Shown: in pieces, positions 1 through 5,171 of the stretch
How positions within the stretch are numbered: position 1 is the first letter of the stretch
Layout of the letters: each line of letters starts with the position of its first letter
Source: Phenylobacterium sp.
Lineage (GTDB): Bacteria; Pseudomonadota; Alphaproteobacteria; Caulobacterales; Caulobacteraceae
Direction: 5' to 3'
Length of the DNA: 5,590 bases
Assembly: GCA_025350885.1 (NCBI GenBank)
Contig: JANXXA010000584.1
Span: 1-5,590, forward strand
Made by a program: the position numbers and the translations under genes
The notes under the pieces: model-generated
What the model was told of the DNA's origin: nothing
Seen by the model: only the letters and a program-made list of their open reading frames with translations
The model's database searches: none

Positions 1-460
1 TGCGTTCGAGGGATCGAATCTTTCGGTCGGGCGCGGAACGCCATCTGCGTTTCAGCTCATCGGTGCTCCGTGGCTCGATGCAGATGCGACGATCAAGCTG
101 TTGAAGGATCGCGAGCTGCACGGCGTCAAGTTTACGCGGGAGGATTTCACGCCGGTTGGTCCGAGTGATGGCAAGTATCCGGGTCAGCAGGTCCAGGTCC
201 CCGGTCGTCTCGCGGTCGGGCCCATCGAGCACGTCCATCAGGTCGACGACCCGGCATTTCAACGCCCGGGCGATCTGCACCAGCCGCGAGAACGAGATGC
301 GATTCGCACCGTTCTCGTACTTCTGGATCTGCTGAAAGCTGACCCCGCACTGCTCGGCCAGGGCTTCCTGCGAAATGCCGATGGTCCGTCTACGGATACG
401 CACCGCCGCCCCCAGAGCGATATCCATAGGGTCAGGCGCCTTGGTGGACGTCGCTGCCAA
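1..460 (-). CDS. XRE-family helix-turn-helix transcriptional regulator, runs off the window; C-terminal part replaced by antisense namZ sequence
   Basis: The minus frame is open from 460 to the window edge (153 codons visible). Residues about 12-80 form a Cro/CI-type HTH: DIALGAAVRIRRR, then ISQEALAEQCGVSFQQIQKY with the recognition helix, then ENGANRISFSRLVQIARAL. It should bind DNA as a dimer and act as a repressor or autoregulator. I chose the TTG at 460 over the ATG at 427. It puts a GGGAG Shine-Dalgarno eight bases upstream, and the extra residues (MAATSTKAPDP) resemble the short ..(K/S)xPxPVD leader common in this family; no ATG or GTG lies between TTG and the upstream in-frame stop. 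Relatives usually end some 50 residues after the HTH with a helical tail. Here residues from about 90 onward are encoded antisense to the namZ fragment and match nothing I know. The DNA-binding domain may still work; oligomerisation may not. Confidence 0.8.
   Translation of the reverse strand, partial: MAATSTKAPDPMDIALGAAVRIRRRTIGISQEALAEQCGVSFQQIQKYENGANRISFSRLVQIARALKCRVVDLMDVLDGPDRETTGDLDLLTRILAITRTNRREILPRKLDAVQLAILQQLDRRICIEPRSTDELKRRWRSAPDRKIRSLER
2..193 (+). pseudogene. namZ: Internal fragment of a NamZ/DUF1343-family exo-beta-N-acetylmuramidase gene, 3' end lost
   Basis: Plus frame 2 is open from the window edge and translates to a stretch carrying FEGSNLSVGRGT, then FQLIGAPWLDA, then HGVKF, FTP and SDGKYPGQQ. 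These are in the order and spacing of the conserved middle-to-late part of the DUF1343 family. Known NamZ enzymes release N-acetylmuramic acid from the non-reducing ends of peptidoglycan fragments, usually after export. The match fades right after GKYPGQQV (about base 193). Relatives continue with a GV.(I/V)..TDR segment and many more residues, which are absent. The frame stays open to a TAA at 533-535, but bases from about 194 are the antisense of an XRE regulator gene, so that tail is not NamZ sequence. The gene begins outside the window. It is very probably non-functional or at least C-terminally truncated. The family call is confident; the exact breakpoint is uncertain by several codons. 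Confidence 0.72.
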
Positions 461-521
461 TTGCCGCTCTCCCGTTGGCTGGTTCCGTCTGGCGCGGCCA
501 AGCCCCCCAAGGCCGCATCGG

Positions 522-539
522 TAACTCTACCATAAGTTA
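522..539. promoter_or_regulatory. Possible operator: inverted repeat TAACT-N8-AGTTA upstream of the XRE gene
   Basis: A perfect 5+5 inverted repeat with an 8-base spacer lies 62-79 bases upstream of the regulator's TTG start. XRE repressors commonly bind such short dyads over their own promoters, so autoregulation is a reasonable inference. A second dyad, CTCT-N5-AGAG at 543-555, sits just beyond it. This is the least GC-rich stretch nearby, as expected for a promoter, but I cannot point to a convincing -35/-10 pair. Short dyads also arise by chance. Confidence 0.3.
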
Positions 540-716
540 AGGCTCTTAATCAGAGTTTGAAAAGTCCGTCTCGCAGAACGAGGTGCGACAAATTCGAACC
601 TTGGCCGTGGGGCGACCGTTGGGCCGTATGGAAGGCCGCGCTTGGCAGTTAAGCACTTGGTGACCGAAGCACCCCCGACTGAGGCTTCCCGATCCGACCG
701 TCATCGTCTGGAACTC

Positions 717-968
717 ATGCGTCCCATCCGCCTTCACCCTGCTTTTGATCATGGCGCGGCCCTGCGCGTGCCGCCGCCCAGCGACAAGTCCGGCTGGCGC
801 ACGCTGTGGGCATGGCTCGGCCAGGACGCGCGCGCGCTGGCCCAGGGCGCGGGCGTTCAGGTCCGCACGCCGGAGGGCCAAGTGATCGCCCGCAGCGGCG
901 ACTGGATCGTGCTCTCCCACTCCGGATCCTTCCACGTGGCCCACTCGGTCCGGACCTGCGACGCCTAG
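717..968 (+). CDS. Small protein with a phage-type EGxxxAxxGDWI core, hypothetical
   Basis: The 83-residue product contains GWRTLWAWLG (about 30-39), then a core reading VRTPEG..IARSGDWIV and SGSFHVAHS. This resembles the widespread small proteins, many from phages and prophages, whose C-terminal half reads (V/I)xTxEGxxxAxxGDWIIxGxxGE and then YPxKPxxFxxTY. Here the final part is not recognisable: the protein stops after VRTCDA. Third codon positions are strongly G/C from about codon 13, supporting real coding. A TTG at 642 would add 25 residues and has a fair GGAAGG ribosome site, but those codons lack the G/C bias, so I prefer the ATG at 717 despite its weak ribosome site. The TAG stop overlaps the first base of the hairpin at 968. 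Function is unknown; the family likeness is from memory and moderate. Confidence 0.6.
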   Translation: MRPIRLHPAFDHGAALRVPPPSDKSGWRTLWAWLGQDARALAQGAGVQVRTPEGQVIARSGDWIVLSHSGSFHVAHSVRTCDA

Positions 969-1012
969 ACCCTGTCCCGGCTGACCTGACTGACGTCAGC
1001 CGGGACAGGGTC
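968..1012. repeat. Perfect inverted repeat, 18 bp stem with 9-base loop
   Basis: GACCCTGTCCCGGCTGAC at 968-985 is followed by a 9-base loop and its exact reverse complement at 995-1012. The stem begins at the last base of the upstream gene's TAG stop, which suits a transcription terminator. However, no T-run follows (the next bases are GTCGTCTATATC), so it is not a textbook intrinsic terminator. The inner part includes the 8-base palindrome TGACGTCA (991-998). A stem this long without mismatch points to function or recent origin. Confidence 0.85.
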
Positions 1013-1026
1013 GTCGTCTATATCTG

Positions 1027-1071
1027 GAGCCCTTCCCACTCAGGTTGAGCAAACCTGAGTGGGAAGGGCTC
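1027..1071. repeat. Second perfect inverted repeat, 20 bp stem with 5-base loop
   Basis: The left arm at 1027-1046 starts GAGCCCTTCCCACTCAGG; the loop is GAGCA (1047-1051); the exact reverse complement fills 1052-1071. It lies 14 bases after the first hairpin, shares no obvious sequence with it, and ends 37 bases before the AGE-family gene. There is no T-run on either side (TGACCGCG follows on the plus strand), so a classical intrinsic terminator is unlikely. RNA processing or stability, an extragenic repeat, or U-tract-free termination remain possible. Confidence 0.85.
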
Positions 1072-1108
1072 TGACCGCGCGGCGCGCGCGAGAATCCGCC
1101 ATTATGGG

Positions 1109-2245
1109 GTGATGGTCCCCCCGTTCACCACCCTGCCGGACGCCGCCGCCTGGTATGCCGCCTGGCTGCGCGAGGCCGCCCTGCCGCTGTGGGCCGAAGC
1201 TGGCGTCGATCCGCTGCGCGGCGTTTTCCAGGAGGCGCTGAGCGTCGCGGGGCGGGCGCATCCGGCGCCGCGGCGCTCCCGCGCCCAGGCTCGGCAGGTG
1301 TTCGTCTTCGCTTGCGCGGCGAGCGCGGGATACGGGGACCCGTACCTGCCTATCGCCCGGCGCGGATTTCAGGGTCTGCTGCGCGACTACCGCCGACCGG
1401 ACGGCCTGTTTATCAACAGCGTCGCCATCGACGGCGCCCCGCTCGACACCCGCGTGGATATCTATGAGCAGGCATTCGCGCTGCTGGCCATGGCCGCGCT
1501 TCAGGTTACCGACCCGATGGCGGGCGACCTGGCCGGCGAGGCCGCGCGGACGCTGGCGGCGTTGGACGACCGCCGCGTGGCGCGGGGTGGCTATCGCGAA
1601 TCGGGCGCGCACCCCTACCAGGCCAATTGCCACATGCATCTTTTCGAGAGCGCGCTCGCCTGGGAGGCGACCGGCGCCCCGGGCTGGGCGGGGCTCAGCG
1701 ACGAATTGGCGGGGCTGGCCCTGCGCCATTTTATTGATGCCGAGACCGGCGTGCTGCGCGAATTCTTCGATGCCGACTGGCGGCCGCTGAGCGGCGAGGG
1801 CGGCCTGGTCGAGCCCGGCCATCAGTTCGAATGGGCCTGGCTGCTCGAACGCTGGGGGCGCGCACGTGGCGTGGAGGCCGCCCGGACGGCGGCGCGCCGG
1901 CTCTACCGCAACGGGTTGAAGGGCGTGGACGCCGCGCGGCAGGTGGCGGTCAATGCGCTGTGGGAGGACTTTACGATCCGTGACGGCGACGCGCGCCTGT
2001 GGCCGCAGACCGAGCATCTGAAGGCCGCGCTGATCCTCGGCGAGGCGGCCGACGCGCTGAGCGCCGCGCAGGGACTGGCGCGCTATCTCGACACCCCGGC
2101 GCGTGGCGCCTGGCGCGACAGGCTCAAGGCCGACGGGACCTTCGTGGCGGGGCCAGCGCCGGCGACCTCGTTCTACCACCTGATCGTCGCGATCCTGGAG
2201 CTGACGGAGCCGGGCGGCGCGCCTGCCGGCGGCGTGGCGGCATAG
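1109..2245 (+). CDS. AGE-family epimerase/isomerase (N-acylglucosamine 2-epimerase / mannose isomerase type)
   Basis: The 378-residue product has the (alpha/alpha)6-barrel signature motifs of the AGE superfamily in order: an Arg-containing helix around RQVFVFA (62-68), DIYEQAFALLA (117-127), NCHMHLFESALAW (173-185), EPGHQFEWAWLL (235-246), LWPQTEHLKA (297-306) and SFYHLIVAI (354-362). His177, His238 and His357 correspond to the conserved active-site histidines used for proton transfer at C1/C2 of the sugar. Family members interconvert GlcNAc/ManNAc, glucose/mannose or mannose/fructose, and some are annotated as mannose-6-phosphate isomerase; the substrate cannot be read from sequence. No signal peptide is seen, so it is cytoplasmic. 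Length is near the family norm. The start is either GTG at 1109 or the adjacent ATG at 1112; the ribosome site (GGGG) is poorly placed. It converges on the GST gene with 55 bases between stops. The last ~14 residues (Gly/Ala/Pro-rich) look non-conserved. Confidence 0.92.
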   Translation: MMVPPFTTLPDAAAWYAAWLREAALPLWAEAGVDPLRGVFQEALSVAGRAHPAPRRSRAQARQVFVFACAASAGYGDPYLPIARRGFQGLLRDYRRPDGLFINSVAIDGAPLDTRVDIYEQAFALLAMAALQVTDPMAGDLAGEAARTLAALDDRRVARGGYRESGAHPYQANCHMHLFESALAWEATGAPGWAGLSDELAGLALRHFIDAETGVLREFFDADWRPLSGEGGLVEPGHQFEWAWLLERWGRARGVEAARTAARRLYRNGLKGVDAARQVAVNALWEDFTIRDGDARLWPQTEHLKAALILGEAADALSAAQGLARYLDTPARGAWRDRLKADGTFVAGPAPATSFYHLIVAILELTEPGGAPAGGVAA

Positions 2246-2291
2246 TCCTCCGCCAGAGCTTTCATCACCGGCATGCCGAGGTTCGCGGCCG

Positions 2292-2304
2292 CTGAGGGAC
2301 TCAG
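2292..2304. terminator. Small dyad CTGAG-GGA-CTCAG in the convergent gap, weak terminator candidate
   Basis: A perfect 5+5 inverted repeat with a 3-base loop overlaps the TGA stop of the GST gene, in the 55-base gap where that gene and the AGE gene converge. The stem is short and no T-run follows on either strand, so this is only a candidate. The gap also holds GGCATGCC and GCGGCCGC palindromes and nothing else I recognise. Confidence 0.2.
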
Positions 2305-3353
2305 GCGAACAGGGCGGCGAGCCCCGTCGGGGCGAGGATCGCGTCGATCCGCACTCGCTCAGTTGGCGACAGGTCAGCGTGCGACTGGCGCAACCACCCA
2401 AGGCACTTGGCCTGATAGGGAAAGGGCTGCTGGGTCCAGAGTTGGCCGTCGACCTCCGCCCTCACTTCGGCGGCCTTCACCATGATCGCGGCGGCGTTGG
2501 CCAGCATGACCGGCGGATAGACCCGCCCGATCTCGGCCAGAATGGCGATCAGCGTGGCGGGAAGGTCGGTCACAGAAACCCAGTCCGGCTCGCCGGGTTC
2601 GACGCCGGACTGGTCCTCCATCAGGCCTACCCAGGCGGTGACGCGGGGCGCAAGTTCCAGGGTCAGCGCCATCGGCGTCGGGTCGAATTCCGCAAGCTGG
2701 GTCAGCTGGCCGAACACCGCGAAGTCGCAGGCGGAGGGCCGCTGCCCCAACAGATAGGGCAGGTGCGTCAGGTGCGCCTCAAAGGCCGTCAGGAACCGGC
2801 GATAGCTGGCCTCGATCACCGGCCCGGTGACGGCGTTGGACCCCACAAAGCGCAGGCGCTCGATCTGACGCGCGGCCACGGCCGCCCCGCGCGCCTTGAG
2901 CACCTCGTCGGGAACCGAAAACCCGCGCCAGCAGGGCAGTATCGCCGCCCCCTTGGCGATGTCGGGCTGATAGGCCCAGCGGTAGTGGAACATCGCCTTG
3001 GTCAGCCACTCATCGGCATAGTCCTCGATCAGCTCGTCGAGGAAGGCCAGTGCGGGGTCGGCGGGGATCACGCTGCGCCCGGCATGCTCGCGCTCCAGCC
3101 GGCGGATCAGCGGCGTCGAATCGGTGACCGCCTGCAAGGCGCCGTCCGCGTCGGGCAGGTAGAAGGTCGGCAGCAGGGGCGGTCTGGCCTGAGGCAGGTC
3201 GGTCGGCGCCGACCCGCCCAGGGCCGCACCCCCCAGCGCCGCGCCACCGGGCGGCAGCAGGCGATAGGCGATCCGTCGGTAGCGCAGCACGCCCAGCATC
3301 TTGCGGGTGTAGGGCGAGCCAGGGGCGCCGGAGAGGGCAATGGAATCGGTCAT
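2301..3353 (-). CDS. Glutathione S-transferase-like protein with long C-terminal domain
   Basis: The 350-residue product opens with a thioredoxin-like GST N-terminal domain: GAPGSPYTRKMLGVLRYRRI (9-28), in which Ser13/Tyr15 occupy the usual catalytic region, and a glutathione-binding DSTPLIRRLE segment at 78-87 (the usual E/D-S motif). The all-helical C-terminal domain begins near 103, and LGQRPSACDFAVFGQL (202-217) matches the conserved N-capping box (S/T-x-A-D). Roughly 100 further residues follow, making it longer than ordinary ~210-residue GSTs but like a known long subgroup. GSTs conjugate or remove glutathione from electrophiles; the substrate is unknown. A low-complexity GGAALGGAALGG insertion occupies about 36-47. 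The ATG at 3353 has GGAG ten bases upstream. It lies 53 bases downstream of the HxlR-type regulator gene on the same strand, so the two are probably cotranscribed and the regulator may control it. Confidence 0.9.
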   Translation of the reverse strand: MTDSIALSGAPGSPYTRKMLGVLRYRRIAYRLLPPGGAALGGAALGGSAPTDLPQARPPLLPTFYLPDADGALQAVTDSTPLIRRLEREHAGRSVIPADPALAFLDELIEDYADEWLTKAMFHYRWAYQPDIAKGAAILPCWRGFSVPDEVLKARGAAVAARQIERLRFVGSNAVTGPVIEASYRRFLTAFEAHLTHLPYLLGQRPSACDFAVFGQLTQLAEFDPTPMALTLELAPRVTAWVGLMEDQSGVEPGEPDWVSVTDLPATLIAILAEIGRVYPPVMLANAAAIMVKAAEVRAEVDGQLWTQQPFPYQAKCLGWLRQSHADLSPTERVRIDAILAPTGLAALFA

Positions 3354-3406
3354 GGCCCGAGGTCTCCAGCTGGCCGCGCTGCGGTGCGCTGGTCATATTG
3401 CTCCGC

Positions 3407-4363
3407 TCAGCGGGGCGCAGGGAAGGGCGTCTGATCCAGCAGGCCCACGTCGGCATGACGGATCGGGGCTTCGCAGGTCGCGCAGACCGCCCGCGGGTGG
3501 AAGACCCCGCCGCATCCCCGGTGGATCAGCGCCAGCGGCGAGCGATAGCGATCGGCGAGCCACAGATCGGCCCAGTCCTGGATCGCCACCACCACGCCAT
3601 AGAGGTCGATGCCCATTTCGGTCAGCCGGTAGTCGGGCGCGTCGTGGCGCAGCACGCCGGCCGCGATCAGGCGCGACAGGCGATCAGACAGAATGTTCGC
3701 CGCAATGCCCGTGCACAGCCGAAAGTCGCCGAACCGCCGCACGCGAAAGAAGGCGCAGAGCAGAACCTCGATCCCCCATTTGTCGCCAAAGATGTCCAGG
3801 CTGGCGCCTAGGACCGGAACGCCGGGGTCGGGCCGGGCGCTGCCCAGGGTTGATCGCCGCCGCGCGGTCTGCTTGGCGGGCATGCGCTGCATCTGCGCCG
3901 GGCTGAGGCGCAGCTCGATGTCGCGCGCGCCGGCCGGGACGCCGCAGGCTGCGCAGCGCAACTGCGGCCGGAGCGGCGATCCGCAGGACAGGTGAAGGGC
4001 TTGGACGCTCCCGGCGCGATCCTGCGGGCCCCACGCCTGTTCCCAGCGCAACATCTGCAACAGGACATTGAACAGCCCTTCGCCCATACCGGTGAGCCGG
4101 TAGGCCTGGTGCGGTGATCCTTCGGCGTGGGGCGCGCTCGCCATCAGGCCGTCGGCCCGCAGGCTGGCCAGCCGGGCGGTCAGCAGGCGGTTGGCCATGC
4201 CGGTGCTCTCGAGATATTCGTTGAATCGCCGCGCGCCGAGAAACGCGGCGATCACGAGGCTCAGGGACCAGCGGTCGCAGACCACATCGATCGCCTGGCG
4301 CGCGGCGACCAGCACAGCGTTGAGCGCCAGGGCGTCGGCCTGGGCAAGCGCGGGTCGGGTCAT
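3407..4363 (-). CDS. Tandem-domain HxlR-family winged-helix regulator with two putative His/Cys3 metal sites
   Basis: The 318-residue product holds two HxlR winged-helix domains. The first (about 20-112) contains VVCDRWSLSLVIAAFLGARR, FNEYLESTGMANRLLTARL and a YRLTGMGEGL wing/helix end. The second (about 183-270) contains DIFGDKWGIEVLLCAFFRVR, RFGDFRLCTGIAANILSDRL and YRLTEMGIDL. Each domain is followed by the same H-x2-C-x9-C-x2-C pattern: His124, Cys127, Cys137, Cys140, and His281, Cys284, Cys294, Cys297. This suggests a small zinc-binding knuckle. Single-domain HxlR proteins dimerise to bind DNA; here one chain could supply both halves. The family includes sensors of quinones, aldehydes and disulfide stress, which fits the downstream GST gene. 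I chose ATG 4363; a TTG at 4408 adds 15 residues but touches the repeat at 4411, and neither start has a good ribosome site. Effector and target are unknown. Confidence 0.9.
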   Translation of the reverse strand: MTRPALAQADALALNAVLVAARQAIDVVCDRWSLSLVIAAFLGARRFNEYLESTGMANRLLTARLASLRADGLMASAPHAEGSPHQAYRLTGMGEGLFNVLLQMLRWEQAWGPQDRAGSVQALHLSCGSPLRPQLRCAACGVPAGARDIELRLSPAQMQRMPAKQTARRRSTLGSARPDPGVPVLGASLDIFGDKWGIEVLLCAFFRVRRFGDFRLCTGIAANILSDRLSRLIAAGVLRHDAPDYRLTEMGIDLYGVVVAIQDWADLWLADRYRSPLALIHRGCGGVFHPRAVCATCEAPIRHADVGLLDQTPFPAPR

Positions 4364-4410
4364 GGACAGGGCAAGGGACGCGGGTCGGTCTGTCGGATAA
4401 GCCCCCAAAT

Positions 4411-4530
4411 TCTGTCATCCCGGACGGCCTGGAAAGGCCGAGCCGGGACCCAGGAGCAACTGCACAGCATGAACCTCCTGGGTCCCGGCACTTCAGCCTG
4501 CGTGCGCAGGCTTACGGCCGGGATGACAGA
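4411..4530. repeat. Extragenic palindromic element able to fold as a cloverleaf (13 bp outer stem plus three hairpins)
   Basis: TCTGTCATCCCGG (4411-4423) pairs perfectly with CCGGGATGACAGA (4518-4530). Inside are three more perfect stems: CGGCCT/AGGCCG with a GGAA loop (4425-4440), a 15 bp stem GCCGGGACCCAGGAG (4442-4456) with 4475-4489 and an 18-base loop, and AGCCTGCG/CGCAGGCT (4495-4512). AAATT (4407-4411) and AATTT (4534-4538) flank it almost symmetrically. The CTGTCATCCCGG...CCGGGACCCAGG...CCTGGGTCCCGG design is one I recall as a dispersed intergenic repeat in Caulobacter- and Sphingomonas-like genomes; copy number cannot be checked here. It ends 47 bases before the HxlR start and could terminate transcription, shape mRNA or simply be a passive repeat. 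No protein is encoded. Confidence 0.85.
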
Positions 4531-4607
4531 GAAAATTTGTGGTCTGTTCACACGAGTTCGGAGCCCTGGGGTCATGGGCCTGCGCCGGAGCCTGCGGAGG
4601 CCGGGGC

Positions 4608-5072
4608 CTAGACGATCTCGAAGAGTGTGTAAATCGGGCCCTGCGCTGTCTGCTCGCCAACCCCGACGACCAGGAGGTCATTCAGCCAGAAATAGCGCTC
4701 GGCGCCGGTTTCGAGGCGGGCCACCGTGCGCAGTCGGTATTCGTCCGGGCCCAGCATCTCCCCGCGATTGAACCGCGCCATGGCCTGCGGCGGCGCCTTG
4801 AACAGGCCCTGATAGCTGCAGTAGATCAGCGCCGCGTCGTCGGTCTTCAGCACGATCCGCACATCGATCGCCATGGCCCCGTCGGGCCGGTTGATCACCC
4901 AGTCGGCGCCGGGCAGAACCACGCCGTTCAGACGCTCGCCCTCGAAGACGCCGCCGGTCACCGGCGCGATGCGCCGCCGCCCTTGGACGGTCTCGCCGAT
5001 GCTCAGCATGGCGGCGAACGCCACCTCCAGCTTGAGGGTCAGCAGATGGGCGGACGCGAGGGTCTGGGTCAT
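4608..5072 (-). CDS. DUF3237 (UPF0311) domain protein
   Basis: The whole 154-residue product is one DUF3237 domain. Visible family marks are the GxR turn GRRRIAP (31-37), PVTGGVFEGERLNG (37-50), VLPGADW (52-58), RPDGAMAIDVRIVLKTDD (62-79), ETG (121-123) and a closing YFWLNDLLVVGVG (127-139). Family members are small predicted beta-barrel proteins of unknown biochemical role, cytoplasmic by lack of any signal, and I recall them beside catabolic genes for aromatic and terpene-like compounds. I chose ATG 5072 (MTQTLASAHLL) because family homology starts there; the frame stays open upstream to 5564 but that part is antisense to the Rieske gene. AAGGA lies immediately upstream of ATG, closer than usual. 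The gene diverges from the Rieske oxygenase gene, suggesting a shared control region. Function is unknown; a bound small-molecule ligand is only a guess. Confidence 0.9.
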   Translation of the reverse strand: MTQTLASAHLLTLKLEVAFAAMLSIGETVQGRRRIAPVTGGVFEGERLNGVVLPGADWVINRPDGAMAIDVRIVLKTDDAALIYCSYQGLFKAPPQAMARFNRGEMLGPDEYRLRTVARLETGAERYFWLNDLLVVGVGEQTAQGPIYTLFEIV

Positions 5073-5171
5073 ATCCTTGCGTCTATCACGGTCAATTCCA
5101 GTTGCACAGTGAGGGTTAATGTGAGCCGATGACGCCGGCGCCGCGAGCCGCGGACAGCAAGGGTTTGGACC
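5073..5171. promoter_or_regulatory. Divergent intergenic region between DUF3237 and Rieske oxygenase genes
   Basis: These 99 bases must hold at least the 5' leaders of both divergent genes, and possibly promoters for both. The first half is less GC-rich and contains CACA-N11-TGTG (5105-5123), a possible operator half-site pair. The Rieske leader contains CCGCG-AGC-CGCGG (5141-5153), a short hairpin ahead of the AAGGG ribosome site. I see no convincing sigma-70 promoter pair, so these assignments are positional and tentative. Confidence 0.3.

Noticed and set aside
194..535. Continuation of the namZ frame to the TAA at 533-535
   Set aside because: The frame is open, but from about 194 it is the antisense of the HTH-coding sequence and of its leader, so it is not counted as NamZ sequence.
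583..600. tRNA-like T-loop (GGTTCGAAT on the minus strand)
   Set aside because: The flanking bases do not form a T-stem and no acceptor, D or anticodon arms can be built around it, so it is neither a tRNA nor a supported attachment site.
968..1071. Calling the two hairpins standard rho-independent terminators
   Set aside because: Both stems are strong, but neither has a T-run on either strand, so I list them as inverted repeats with termination only as a possibility.
1040..2401. 453-codon minus-strand open frame opposite the AGE-family gene
   Set aside because: Long antisense frames are expected in GC-rich DNA. Its translation is Arg/Gly/Ala-rich with no recognisable domain, while the plus frame has clear AGE motifs.
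2379..3434. 351-codon plus-strand open frame opposite the GST gene
   Set aside because: Antisense shadow. It is rich in Gly, Arg and Gln without family motifs, and the minus frame is a convincing GST.
3684..4418. 244-codon minus-strand frame starting inside the cloverleaf repeat
   Set aside because: It overlaps the HxlR gene in a different frame, has Arg/Pro-rich composition and no domain.
4127..4771. 214-codon plus-strand frame crossing the HxlR gene, the repeat and the DUF3237 gene
   Set aside because: It spans three unrelated features on the opposite strand, and its composition and lack of motifs mark it as chance.
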